The notes: generated by a model not told the origin, from the sequence alone. A stretch of DNA of 64,000 nucleotides from JAPYTK01 sp964401935 (GCA_964401935.1 CAYOAL010000024.1:20066-84065); one strand, 5' to 3'. Shown: positions 24,707 to 33,496, counted from the first letter of the stretch. A program made the numbers and translations.

Positions 24707-27700
24707 ATGTCCCGATCCGATGACGGTGGCAGCCCTCGCGGCCCCGACAGCGCGACCGTGGTAGGCTTCCCCACAGGGCCTCCACCTGCGGGGCCACGGC
24801 CCGACGGAGCGCTCGTGCCCCCGCTCGGAGGGATGGCCCCCCCGCTCCCGACGGGCGCCCCGCCGCCACCGCTCCCCCTCCCGACGGGCGCCCCGCCGCC
24901 GCCGCTCCCCCTCCCGACGGGCGCCCCGCCGCCGCCGCTCCCGACGGGCGCCCCGCCGCTGCCGCGACCGGACGGGGCGTCCCTGCACCAACCGAGCACG
25001 GCGCTGCCCGCGCCGCGGCGGAGCGGCGCCCAGCCGCCGCCACGACCCAGCGGGCTCCCCGCGCCGCTCCCCACCGGTGCGCCGCCGCGACCGAGCGGCG
25101 CTCCCCCAGCGGCGCGGCCCACCGGCGCGCCGCCACCGCGACCGCGCGGTGGTGCCCCAGCGGCGCGAACGCCCCAGACCCCGCCGCTTCGCGCTGGCCT
25201 GCTGCCACAGAAGACGGCGCCGATGGCGGTGGTCGAGGGGCCGCCCGCTCCCCATACCAAGACCCCCCACCTCGGCGACGAGGAGGACGACGAGCCCCGC
25301 ACCGAGCCGCGGCCCGACCAGCAGCCGCCGGCACCACGACGCGCGCGCGAGGGCACCATGGAGCTGCCCACGACGGGCGACGCGGAGCACGCGAGCGTGG
25401 GGCGCACCCTCTTCCGCGAGGCCTCCGCATCCCCGCTGCCCGACGACGCGCGGCGCGTTCGTGCGCGCACCGTGATGATCCCCGAGCACACCGAGACCAA
25501 GCGCGGCGGGACCCTCGCCATGCCGAACGTGCCCGACGCGCGCGCGCTCGAGGGCGCTCCGGACCAACCGAGCGCCGCCGCCGACGCGTCGCCTCCGCGG
25601 CCCGAACCCCGCCACGGGGGGACCGACCGCATCCCCCAGGTGGAGCCCGCACCCGCGTCGGAGGCTCAGCGGGTCACGAACCAACAGCCTCGTCCCCGGG
25701 CCGCCACCTTGAAGAGCCCGGAGAGCGCGGCCGAGCTCGCGGCGCTGCGGCGACAGTACGCGGGCGTCATTCGCATGCCCGAGATCGGCGTGGAGGCCGC
25801 CGCGGCTGACGCGCGCGCTCCCGAGCCCGAGACCCCCGCCGGCGAGGAGGCCCCCGCGCGCCCGGGCACCATGGAGCTCGACGCGGTGTCCGCGGAGCCG
25901 CAGGGCACGTCGACGGGAGGCCGAAGCGTGCTGTCTGACGGCGCTTTCAGCGACGACGAGCCCCTCGCCGACAGCGAGTCGTTCGAGAGCGACGACCTCG
26001 GCCATCACCTCGACGAGGGTGGAACCTTCGGCGACCGCGACGCCCTCGACGAGGCGGCTCGCGCCAGCGCCGAGTCGGCGTGGAGCGAGGAGGTGGAGGA
26101 TTGGAGCGAGGAGGCGGATGCCGAAGACTGGAGCGAGGAGGACGACTGGAGTGAGGAGACGGCGCCGCGCGGCGTGAGCGTAGACACCGAGGACATGGCG
26201 CTCCCCTCCCAGGTGAAGGCCTTCATCGCGGGAGAGCGAGGCTCACCGCGCCAAGGCGCGCCCGGCTTCGGCGCGCGCCACCGGGCCCCGAGCGCGAGCT
26301 CGCTCGGCCCCGCTGCGGTCGCCGGCGCGCCGCCCGAGCCGCTGGATGGGTCGCCCCCCGCGGCCCCCCACGACCCGTCCGATCCCCCCCCGAGCAGGGC
26401 GGACGCTGCCTCCGACGACGACCTCGCCGTCGACAGCGACTCCAGCGACGGGGAGACGCCCCCCAAGGCGATGCGCCCGATCGGCCGCCTCGGCGGCGAC
26501 GACGCGATCGGCCTCTCGCTCGACTTTCGTCCGGGGCGAGTGGTCGATCCCGACGAGGAACCTCCCAGCCAGCGGCCGCCGCCGCTGCCGCTCGGCGACG
26601 CCTCCGAGGCGGATCGGCTCGACGCGTGGCTCGACCACTTCGACGACGACTTCGATCCGATGGCGGCCACCGTCCCGCCCACACGCTTGCCCGGCACGGT
26701 GGCCGCGTCCGCGATGCTGCCTCGAGAAGAGCTGCCCTTCGTGGCCCCCCCACTCGCCTCCCCCGCGCCCGTGGTCGTCACGCCCCCCTCGCGCTGGCGG
26801 CACGACGCACAGGCGCAGAAGCCGCACCCGCTCGGCCCACGCCCCAAAGCCTTGACGGTCGACTTCACGGTGGCCGCCAAGGCGCCAGCCCTCCCCTTCG
26901 CGGTGGCGCCTCCCGACGCGTCGGCCGAGGCGAGCCCCTCCCCCGCGCCGCCGCCGGTCGAACCCGCGGCGCCAGCGTTCGACGACGACAGCGAGGCCGA
27001 TCGCCTCGAGCTGTGGCTCCGCGGCCACCTCGACGAACGCGCCCCGGCCGCCAACGCAGCTCCGCTCCCGGTTCCGCTCCCGGCGGGCCCGCCGCCGGAG
27101 CCCATCCGGGCCATCGCCCCCAACCCCATCGCCGACGCCACCCGGCCGCCGCCGATCGCCGCCGGCGCGCGCGAACCGCCGCGTCCGGCCGACTCGCGGC
27201 CTCCGCTCCTCCCCGTCCACACCTATGCCCAGATCAAGCTTCTGGTGTGGGACCGCGGCCGATCCCTGCTCCAAGCCCTCGAGGAACACGACATCGAAGA
27301 GCCGCTCTGGCGCGAGAACGAGCTGCGCATGGCCGAGGCCCTGCTCCGCGAGGCGCGAGACGGTCAGGCGATCTTGGCCGCCTCGGTGCGCCAGGCGATC
27401 CGCACTCTCCGGCGCGACATGGAGGGCGACGATGGCGAGCTCCTTCCGCTCGAGCGCTACGCCGAGGTGCGAGTCGCGCTCGAGGGCGCCCTCATCGTCG
27501 ACGAGGCCGAGGAGCTGGTGCTGGCCCGTCACGACCTGACCCCCGAGGCCTGGGAACAGGCCCGCGCGGGGTGGACCAAGCGGGCGCGACGAGACGCTGC
27601 GGTGGCGCGGGAGGCCCGCAGGGCCGTCGCGCGGGCGCGGCGCGCGGCGAAACGACGCCGCGAGGCGGAGCGCGCGGGGGCGAACACCACGCCGCCGTGA
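24707..27700 (+). CDS. Very large Pro-rich, acidic protein of unknown function
   Basis: The predicted protein has 997 residues. Residues 1-170 are Pro/Gly/Ala-rich, including a near-perfect tandem block of PTGAPPPPLPL. Residues about 170-830 are acidic and low complexity, with a cluster W-S-E-E repeated four times (about 457-486) and two copies of S-E-A-D-R-L-[DE]-x-W-L (about 633 and 764), probably paired short binding motifs. Residues about 838-980 form the only ordered region: a helix-rich domain (AQIKLLVWDRGRSLLQALEE, LWRENELRMAEALLREA) ending in an Arg/Ala-rich tail. No signal peptide or enzyme motif is seen. The ATG at 24707 begins 128 nt from the divergent PgpH-like start. It could be a scaffold or signalling hub. 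Confidence 0.8.
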   Translation: MSRSDDGGSPRGPDSATVVGFPTGPPPAGPRPDGALVPPLGGMAPPLPTGAPPPPLPLPTGAPPPPLPLPTGAPPPPLPTGAPPLPRPDGASLHQPSTALPAPRRSGAQPPPRPSGLPAPLPTGAPPRPSGAPPAARPTGAPPPRPRGGAPAARTPQTPPLRAGLLPQKTAPMAVVEGPPAPHTKTPHLGDEEDDEPRTEPRPDQQPPAPRRAREGTMELPTTGDAEHASVGRTLFREASASPLPDDARRVRARTVMIPEHTETKRGGTLAMPNVPDARALEGAPDQPSAAADASPPRPEPRHGGTDRIPQVEPAPASEAQRVTNQQPRPRAATLKSPESAAELAALRRQYAGVIRMPEIGVEAAAADARAPEPETPAGEEAPARPGTMELDAVSAEPQGTSTGGRSVLSDGAFSDDEPLADSESFESDDLGHHLDEGGTFGDRDALDEAARASAESAWSEEVEDWSEEADAEDWSEEDDWSEETAPRGVSVDTEDMALPSQVKAFIAGERGSPRQGAPGFGARHRAPSASSLGPAAVAGAPPEPLDGSPPAAPHDPSDPPPSRADAASDDDLAVDSDSSDGETPPKAMRPIGRLGGDDAIGLSLDFRPGRVVDPDEEPPSQRPPPLPLGDASEADRLDAWLDHFDDDFDPMAATVPPTRLPGTVAASAMLPREELPFVAPPLASPAPVVVTPPSRWRHDAQAQKPHPLGPRPKALTVDFTVAAKAPALPFAVAPPDASAEASPSPAPPPVEPAAPAFDDDSEADRLELWLRGHLDERAPAANAAPLPVPLPAGPPPEPIRAIAPNPIADATRPPPIAAGAREPPRPADSRPPLLPVHTYAQIKLLVWDRGRSLLQALEEHDIEEPLWRENELRMAEALLREARDGQAILAASVRQAIRTLRRDMEGDDGELLPLERYAEVRVALEGALIVDEAEELVLARHDLTPEAWEQARAGWTKRARRDAAVAREARRAVARARRAAKRRREAERAGANTTPP
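24848..24966 (+). repeat. In-frame tandem repeat coding PTGAPPPPLPL
   Basis: Copies of CCGACGGGCGCCCCGCC start at 24848, 24881, 24914 and 24941, that is spacings of 33, 33 and 27 nt, all multiples of three. They encode the Pro-rich tandem in the large acidic protein. Length variation by slippage would therefore keep the reading frame. Confidence 0.85.
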
Positions 27701-27963
27701 CGCCCCGACGGGGTGTCCGGAGGGTTCCCCCCGCGTAACACTAAGATCACGGCATGATTGGGGATTGAACAAGTCCTCGAGAGTTGCTAGCACTGAGTTG
27801 TAGGGGCGGGACCTGCAAGTGCTTGGGCATGGCTTTCGAACGTCGTCGTTCTCAGGGACGGATGTCGGGTCTCGTCGCGCTACACGTGTGGTGACCCGCA
27901 GGTCATCACGCCTCGCTTCATTCGAAGCCGCTTTCTCGAAAGCCGCTTTTTTTTCTCAAGAGG
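27701..27963 (+). promoter_or_regulatory. Intergenic leader upstream of folP-cdaA-cdaR
   Basis: This 263-nt gap has lower GC than the surrounding genes and no convincing gene. A weak sigma-70-type pair TTGAAC (27765-27770) and TAGCAC (27788-27793) has a 17-nt spacer. Inside and after it, AGCACT (27789-27794) and AGTGCT (27818-27823) form an inverted repeat with a 23-nt gap; the half-sites resemble CIRCE half-sites (AGCACTC) but the normal spacing is 9 nt. A 21-codon ATG frame at 27830 has no ribosome-binding site and is not called. Control of the folP-cdaA-cdaR genes from here is inferred from position. Confidence 0.35.
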
Positions 27964-28866
27964 GTGACCCGTTTGCCCGCGCTCGGGAGACATAACTGGC
28001 GCGTGCAGCTCATGGGGATCGTCAACCGGACGCCCGACTCGTTCTACGACGGAGGCGTTTATGTGGGAGACGCCGCTGCACGTGCACGGGTACGACAACT
28101 GGTGTTCGAGGGGGCCGACATCATCGACGTGGGTGCGGAGTCCACCCGCCCTGGCGCGCCCGCCGTCGACCCCGGCGAGCAAATCCAGCGGCTGGGAGAC
28201 ATCATCCCGTTCGCGCGTCGCGAGGGTGACGGGGGGGTCGAGATCTCCGTGGACACCACCTCACCGGAGGTGGCCGAGCACGCGGCCCGCCAAGGCGCCC
28301 GGATGATCAACAGCGTCGCGCTGAGCCCTGCGGACGACCTCGCCGAGGTGGCCGTCGGTTTCGGGGCGTCGCTGGTGTTGACGCACTGCCGCGCGAGCAA
28401 CAGCGAGATGGTCGACTTTTCGACCTACGCCGAGGACGCCTACGACGACGTCATCGCGGATGTCGTCGCCGAGTGGCACCGGGCGGCCGCGAGGGCCAAG
28501 GCCAAGGGCCTCACCGCGGAGCGAATCCTGTTCGACCCCGGCCTCGGGTTCACCAAGAGCGCTCGGCACTCCCTCGCCCTCGCCGCCCGGCTCGACGAGG
28601 TGAAGACCGCCGTCGCTCCCCACCGGGTGCTCGTCGGCGCGAGCCGCAAGTCGTACGTCGCGAGGGCGGTGGCCGACGTGCTCGGCGAGGCGCCTCCGCC
28701 CCCGGGAGAGCGCCTCGGCGGGAGCATCGCCGCCACGCTCGACCTGGCCTTGCGCGGCGCGGACGTTCTCCGTGTGCACGACGTGGGCGTGATGCGGCAG
28801 GCCCTCGCCTACTCCACGGCCGCGAACGCGGTGCGACGAGCGCGCGAAGGTGGTGCTCGTGCTTGA
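27964..28866 (+). CDS. folP: Dihydropteroate synthase
   Basis: The predicted protein has 300 residues and is a dihydropteroate synthase, which joins 4-aminobenzoate to dihydropterin pyrophosphate in folate synthesis. Signatures: NRTPDSFYDGG at 21-31 (most enzymes have N-V-T-P-D-S-F; Arg replaces Val here), DVGAESTRPGA at 55-65, I-S-V-D-T-T-S near 97, M-I-N-S-V near 116, D-P-G-L-G-F near 194 and the C-terminal R-V-H-D-V. A start is doubtful: GTG at 27964 lies on top of the AAGAGG ribosome-binding site, a TTG at 27973 is better spaced, and ATG 28018 would trim the first strand. The 3' end overlaps cdaA by 17 nt. Confidence 0.93.
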   Translation: MTRLPALGRHNWRVQLMGIVNRTPDSFYDGGVYVGDAAARARVRQLVFEGADIIDVGAESTRPGAPAVDPGEQIQRLGDIIPFARREGDGGVEISVDTTSPEVAEHAARQGARMINSVALSPADDLAEVAVGFGASLVLTHCRASNSEMVDFSTYAEDAYDDVIADVVAEWHRAAARAKAKGLTAERILFDPGLGFTKSARHSLALAARLDEVKTAVAPHRVLVGASRKSYVARAVADVLGEAPPPPGERLGGSIAATLDLALRGADVLRVHDVGVMRQALAYSTAANAVRRAREGGARA

Positions 28867-30139
28867 GGGGTTGCAGTACCTCTTCGCGCCCGACCGCCCC
28901 AGAGTGGAGATCCTCCGCGATTTTGCCGATATCTTCATCGTCGCGTTCATCCTCTATCGCGCGCTCTTGGTGCTCAAGGGCACCCGCGCGATGCAGATGG
29001 GCCTCGGCTTCTTGGCGTTCGGCGTCCTGTACATCCTCGCGAAGTATGCCGAGCTCGCCACGCTGATGCAGGTGCTCTCGTGGCTCGCGAGCTCCGCGAT
29101 CCTCATCCTCGTCGTCGTGTTCCAGAACGACATCCGACGAGCGCTGATCCGGGTGGGCAGCAAGGCGTGGCTCGCGCGCACCCGCGACGCCCAGGAGCGT
29201 GTCATCGAGGACGTCGTGTCAGCCGCCACCGAGCTCGCCCGCCACCGTATCGGCGCTCTCATCTGCCTCGAGCGCGACGCCAACGTCCTCGAGTTCGTTC
29301 AGAACGACGGCATCGAGCTCGACGCGCTCGTCACCAAAGACCTCCTCGTGTCGCTCTTCATCCCCGAGTCGCAGAACAAGACGCACGATGGCGCGGTCTT
29401 GATCCGCGATCTGCGCATCGCACGGGCCGGGATCTTCTTTCCGATGCCCGAGTCGACCAAGGTCACCGACGCGACCCTCGGTTCTCGTCATCGCGCCGCC
29501 ATCGCCATCACCGAAGAGACGGACGCGGTCGTCATCGTGGTCTCCGAAGAGCGCGGCGCCATCAGCATGGTCTCCAAGGACGGGGAGCTCGAGGGCAACC
29601 TCAGCGGCGACAACCTCAAGGAGCGTCTACTCGAGATGTTTGGCCGCTCGCCGAAGGGCGTGGCCAAGCTCGCCCTCGAGCGGGCGCGCACGAAGCCACC
29701 GCCGCCGCCGCTGAGCGTCAAGCCCGTGAGCGAGAAGAGGGCGGGCGACAAGAAGGCGGGCGACAAGAAGGACATCAAACCCGCAGAGAGCGCGGAGAGA
29801 AAGGTCGACTCGATCCGCCCCGCTGCCCCCACGCGAGCGAGCGTCCCGCCCCCTTCGGAGCGCCCCACCAGCCCCAAGCTCGCAGACGCCAAGAAGGTCA
29901 CCCGGCAGAGCGGAGGCTTCCGCGCCCTGCCTCGCGACGAGACCACCGACGAGATCCCGGTCGCGGCGCGGGTGTCGGTGCCCATGCCTTCCTCGAAGGA
30001 CCGCAAGTCGGCGGACACCGCGGAGCGAGCCACGTTGAGCAGCAACGAAGACGAATCCCCAACGGCGCCACGCTCCAAGCCGATGACCCCCACGGAGCTG
30101 CCCAACGCCAACTACTCGCCTCACGGTGAGGAACCGTGA
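28850..30139 (+). CDS. cdaA: Membrane diadenylate cyclase CdaA
   Basis: The predicted protein has 429 residues. Three membrane helices fill residues about 20-95 (ADIFIVAFILYRALLVLKG; MGLGFLAFGVLYILAK; WLASSAILILVVVFQND), then a DAC domain with D-G-A at 180-182 and G-S-R-H-R at 211-215; the usual form is G-T-R-H-R, so Thr to Ser is a mild change. It joins two ATP to make c-di-AMP. After residue about 275 comes a 150-residue Pro/Lys/Ser-rich tail not found in the roughly 270-residue Firmicute CdaA. The start GTG at 28850 overlaps folP by 17 nt; a GTG at 28859 would overlap less. The cdaR gene overlaps the end by 4 nt, so this is one translational unit with it. Confidence 0.95.
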   Translation: MVLVLEGLQYLFAPDRPRVEILRDFADIFIVAFILYRALLVLKGTRAMQMGLGFLAFGVLYILAKYAELATLMQVLSWLASSAILILVVVFQNDIRRALIRVGSKAWLARTRDAQERVIEDVVSAATELARHRIGALICLERDANVLEFVQNDGIELDALVTKDLLVSLFIPESQNKTHDGAVLIRDLRIARAGIFFPMPESTKVTDATLGSRHRAAIAITEETDAVVIVVSEERGAISMVSKDGELEGNLSGDNLKERLLEMFGRSPKGVAKLALERARTKPPPPPLSVKPVSEKRAGDKKAGDKKDIKPAESAERKVDSIRPAAPTRASVPPPSERPTSPKLADAKKVTRQSGGFRALPRDETTDEIPVAARVSVPMPSSKDRKSADTAERATLSSNEDESPTAPRSKPMTPTELPNANYSPHGEEP

Positions 30140-31089
30140 GCCGTGAGCTTGGTGTAACCTCCTTCTTGAAGGACGCCATCTTCAAGAACTTCTGGCTGAA
30201 GCTCATCTCGCTCGCCTTCGCCTTCGGCTTCTACTCGTTCATCCACAGCGCCCAGAACGCGCAGCGCGTGATCCGCGTGAAGCTCGTCATCGAGAAGCCG
30301 GCGGAGACCCTGCCACGCAGGCTGATGACCGAGGTTCCCCCCACCGTCGACGTGACGGTGGTTGGCCCCCGACAGGCGCTCGAGGCCCTGCGCGGCGACG
30401 ATCACTCCATCACCCTCAACCTCACCGCGGCCCAGGACATCCCCGAGCTGATGCTCGTCGCCGAGATGATCACGCCCGACCTCCCGCCTCGGGTGCAGGT
30501 CGACCGAATCTATCCTTCGCGCCTCGAGATCAAGTTCGAAGACATCGTCACCCGCTTGATCAAGATCCAAGTGGCGCGCACCGGCGAGCCCGCCGCCAAT
30601 ATGGAGGAGCGCGGCGGTCCGCTGCTCGAACCCATCGAGGTGAAGGCCACCGGCATCGAGTCGATCGTGAGCACCATTCAGTTCGCGCGCGCCGAGCCCT
30701 TCGACGTCAGCGGGCTCACCGCAGGCAGACACACGCGCCGCCTGCGCCTCGACCCCCCGCCCGAGGGCGTGGCCTACGACCAACAGAGCGTCAGCGCGAC
30801 GGTCGAGATCGTCCGTCGGATGACGGAGGCGAAGTTCGAGAACATCAAGGTGGAGGTGCTCGCGCTGCCACTGGCCACCGTCACCCCTCCGGTCGTGAAG
30901 ATCACGATCAAGGGCCCGGCCGAGCTGATCGACAAGCTCTCCAGCGAAGACATCGTACCGCGCGTGGAGCCCAAGGCCGCCGACGTCGATCTCTCGGTCT
31001 CTGGCACCGCCGAGCTACCCATCTTCCTCGAGCTCCCCCCCGGGCTCGAGCTCGACATCGTGCCGAGCAAGGTCACCGTGAAGTGGTGA
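30136..31089 (+). CDS. cdaR: YbbR-domain regulator CdaR
   Basis: The predicted protein has 317 residues. One N-terminal membrane helix (about 15-37; FWLKLISLAFAFGFYSFIHS) is followed by extracytoplasmic YbbR-type beta units at about 45-120, 130-215 and 225-315 (motifs such as P-P-T-V-D-V-T-V-V-G-P and V-V-K-I-T-I-K-G-P). CdaR proteins modulate the neighbouring CdaA, so its partner is next to it. The start GTG overlaps the cdaA stop by 4 nt. In Firmicutes the next gene is glmM; here it is absent and a convergent BMP gene begins after 11 nt. Confidence 0.9.
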   Translation: MSRELGVTSFLKDAIFKNFWLKLISLAFAFGFYSFIHSAQNAQRVIRVKLVIEKPAETLPRRLMTEVPPTVDVTVVGPRQALEALRGDDHSITLNLTAAQDIPELMLVAEMITPDLPPRVQVDRIYPSRLEIKFEDIVTRLIKIQVARTGEPAANMEERGGPLLEPIEVKATGIESIVSTIQFARAEPFDVSGLTAGRHTRRLRLDPPPEGVAYDQQSVSATVEIVRRMTEAKFENIKVEVLALPLATVTPPVVKITIKGPAELIDKLSSEDIVPRVEPKAADVDLSVSGTAELPIFLELPPGLELDIVPSKVTVKW

Positions 31090-31099
31090 CGGGCGCCGG

Positions 31100-32107
31100 T
31101 CACTCGCGCCCGACGGCGATCGTCCCGGCCGCGAGCTGATCTGCGAGGCCCGCCACGCGCGCCTTGATCGCGTCGGAGATCCCGCTCGCGTGCGGCCCCT
31201 CGCTCACGTAGCCCACGCCGCCCTCCGCGATCCCGAAGCTCACCATACCCGCCGCGAAGCGGCCCTCTCCGGCAGCGCGGATGGTGTCGAACACGGCCAC
31301 GTCCACCCGCTTGATCATGCTCGTGACGACGGTACCCGGCATCTCGTCGTGCTGATCGCTGTCGACCCCGATGGCACGAACCCCCATGTCGCGGGCCGCC
31401 TCGAACACCCCGTGGCCGGTGGTCCCCGACGCATGGTAGATGACGTCGACCCCCGCGCTGATCTGGCTGATGGCGATCGCCTTGCCCTTGGCCGGATCGC
31501 GGAACGCCTCGGGGGTGGTCCCCGCGTAGCCGACGTGCACCTCGCACGCCGCGCAGACGTGGCTCACGCCGGCGCGGTAGCCAGCCTCGAACCGGTGAAT
31601 CAGCGGGATGTCCATGCCACCGACGAAGCCGAGGTGACGCGACTCGGTGAGCAGGCCCGCCACCGCGCCGACGAGGAACGACCCCTCCTCCTCGCGGAAC
31701 CCGAGGCCGGCGACGTTGGGGGGGATGCGCCCATCCATCGGCGGCGCGTAGTCGACACATGCGAACTTGGCGCCGGGAAAGTCGCGCGCCACCTCGTTGA
31801 TGTCGGTGGAGAAGATGAAGCCCACGCCGATGATGAGGTCGAACTCGCGCGCGGCGAACAACCGCAGCGCCGCCTCGCGGTCCTCGGCCCCGGTGGGCTC
31901 GAGCAGCTCGATCGTGACCCCGAGCTCTCGACGGGCACGGTCGACGCCTTCGTAGGCGGCGTCGTTGAAGCTCTTGTCACCGCGCCCCCCCACGTCGAAC
32001 ACCAAGCCGACGCGAAACCCCACGAGGGGCCCCTCTGGAGCGGCCTCGGGGCGGCGCCCTGGAAGCAGCAAGGTCACGAGCGCGGCGGCCACGGTGAGCC
32101 ACAGCAC
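31100..32107 (-). CDS. BMP-family substrate-binding protein (orphan)
   Basis: The predicted protein has 335 residues and belongs to the BMP/Med-type periplasmic binding family, which binds nucleosides or similar compounds for ABC import. Features: R-V-G-L-V-F-D-V-G-G-R-G-D-K-S-F-N-D-A-A-Y near 31-51, D-L-I-I-G-V-G-F, a G-L-G-F-R-E-E-E-G-S-F-L-V-G block, and a D-V-I-Y-H-A-S-G-T-T-G loop. The N-terminus is a hydrophobic stretch without a lipobox Cys, so it may be a signal anchor or a secreted protein. Start GTG 32107 is preceded by no ATG alternative. No permease or ATPase gene is adjacent, so its transport partner must be elsewhere. The HEAT-repeat lipoprotein gene lies 36 nt upstream. Confidence 0.88.
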   Translation of the reverse strand: MLWLTVAAALVTLLLPGRRPEAAPEGPLVGFRVGLVFDVGGRGDKSFNDAAYEGVDRARRELGVTIELLEPTGAEDREAALRLFAAREFDLIIGVGFIFSTDINEVARDFPGAKFACVDYAPPMDGRIPPNVAGLGFREEEGSFLVGAVAGLLTESRHLGFVGGMDIPLIHRFEAGYRAGVSHVCAACEVHVGYAGTTPEAFRDPAKGKAIAISQISAGVDVIYHASGTTGHGVFEAARDMGVRAIGVDSDQHDEMPGTVVTSMIKRVDVAVFDTIRAAGEGRFAAGMVSFGIAEGGVGYVSEGPHASGISDAIKARVAGLADQLAAGTIAVGRE

Positions 32108-32143
32108 CCGCCGGAACGTGACCGCCTCCCCGAAGCGCGTGAT

Positions 32144-33496
32144 TCAGTCCTCCATGTCGAGGATGGCGCAGACCGTGTTGGAGCGCACCCCGGCATCCTG
32201 GTCGCCCAAGAGCAACGCGGCCCGGTTGGCCTCTCCGAGCGCCGCGAGCTCCGCCGCCGCCGCGCTCCGTTCACCGACGCTCGCCGCCTTGATCCGCTGC
32301 TCGACGAGCGGCAGCACCGACTTGTCACCAAACTTCGCGAGCGCGTGTTGTGCCTCGCGCGCCGCGAGGCCGCGCTCCTTCGCGATGACGCGCAGCTTCT
32401 CGGTGGCCTTCTTTCGTTTGTCCTCGAGCTCGAGCATCCGAGTCAGCGCGGCCACGGCGACCCGCGTCTCGTCGTCATCGGCCGCATCCACCACCGCCTC
32501 GAGGAGGTGGGCCCAGCCGAGGGGCGCGCTCGCGATGGCCTCGATGCGAACGGTGGGCGCGCCCTTGTCGATGAGTCGCTCGACCACCGCCGCCGCGTTC
32601 CCCTCCGCCACCTTGGCCGTAGCCGGCGACACGTCGTGGATCAGCTCGAGCGAGGCGAGGAGCGCCGCCATCCCGGAGCCCGCGTCGCTCACCCGCTGCA
32701 GCTGGTGCCACGCCTCGCAGCTCGCGTGCTCGGTGGGCAGCTCGCACGCCTTGTCGTGACCGCCGTGGAAGGGCTTGCGCCACGCCGCCGACCACGCGTG
32801 CACGATCGCGAGCTTCCCCTCGTGATCGCTGATCGACCAGAGATCCTTGAGGCCGAGCACGGCCTCACGCGTGCCGATGGCGCCCGCCGTCGCGATCGCG
32901 CTCGCCCGCACCTCCGGATCCGGATCGAGCCGCGCCACCTCGAGCACCGCGTCCACGTCCGCCTTGTCCTTGGCCTCCGCGGCGGCACGCACCGCGGCCA
33001 ACCGAACCCCCTGAGAGTGATCGCGCATGAGCCGCTGGCGCCACTTGGCAGCCCTCACGAGCTTGTCGCTCCCGTCGCTCGGGAGCGTGAGGGACCGCGC
33101 GGCCACCGCCCGCCAGTGGGGCTCCTTGCTGTCGACCAAGTGGCTGAAGGCCATCGGGGCGATCTGGCCGATCTCCTGGCGGAGCAGCGTGGCGTGCGCC
33201 GCCACCTCGTCCTCCGCCGAAGCGCGCTCGGCGAGGGCCCCGTCGAAGCGCACCGCGCAGCGCCCGATCGCCTCCACGTTCTCCACACCGAGGGGTCCTT
33301 GGGCCGAGGCGATCTGTCGCGACATCATCGCGTGGGCGATTCGCTTCGCCTCGTCGACGTCGATGTCGCCTTGGGCGACACGCTCCGAGAGCTTCGCCCG
33401 AAAGGCCTCCATGTCGCCCGACTCGGCGGCAGAAATCACCGCGGATCCACACCCGCTCAGCACGAGCGCCGTCACCGCCACGAACAGGTTGCGCAT
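32144..33496 (-). CDS. HEAT-repeat lipoprotein
   Basis: The predicted protein has 450 residues with signal peptide and lipobox Cys16 (LVLSGC). The body is helical, with recurring HEAT-type units (DHSQGVRLAAVRAAAEAKD; DPDPEVRASAIATAGAIG; DDDETRVAVAALTRML; DQDAGVRSNTVCAILD), characterised by D-x-x-x-R at the loop and hydrophobic helix cores. Such proteins usually act as scaffolds or lid-like binding arms. It sits upstream of the orphan BMP gene on the same strand, 36 nt away, and may share its transcript. A second, unrelated HEAT-like lipoprotein lies at 39.5-41.5 kb. Confidence 0.85.
   Translation of the reverse strand: MRNLFVAVTALVLSGCGSAVISAAESGDMEAFRAKLSERVAQGDIDVDEAKRIAHAMMSRQIASAQGPLGVENVEAIGRCAVRFDGALAERASAEDEVAAHATLLRQEIGQIAPMAFSHLVDSKEPHWRAVAARSLTLPSDGSDKLVRAAKWRQRLMRDHSQGVRLAAVRAAAEAKDKADVDAVLEVARLDPDPEVRASAIATAGAIGTREAVLGLKDLWSISDHEGKLAIVHAWSAAWRKPFHGGHDKACELPTEHASCEAWHQLQRVSDAGSGMAALLASLELIHDVSPATAKVAEGNAAAVVERLIDKGAPTVRIEAIASAPLGWAHLLEAVVDAADDDETRVAVAALTRMLELEDKRKKATEKLRVIAKERGLAAREAQHALAKFGDKSVLPLVEQRIKAASVGERSAAAAELAALGEANRAALLLGDQDAGVRSNTVCAILDMED

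Noticed and set aside
24579..25652. Extension of the PgpH-like frame upstream to 25652
   Set aside because: The extra 358 residues are Arg/Ala/Gly low complexity and antisense to the Pro-rich protein gene. The signal-like start MLRTRVRVGVVSALILSVLF at 24578 is much better.
27830..27895. 21-codon frame MAFERRRSQGR... before folP
   Set aside because: It lacks a ribosome-binding site and is not followed by a coupled start; chance in this composition.
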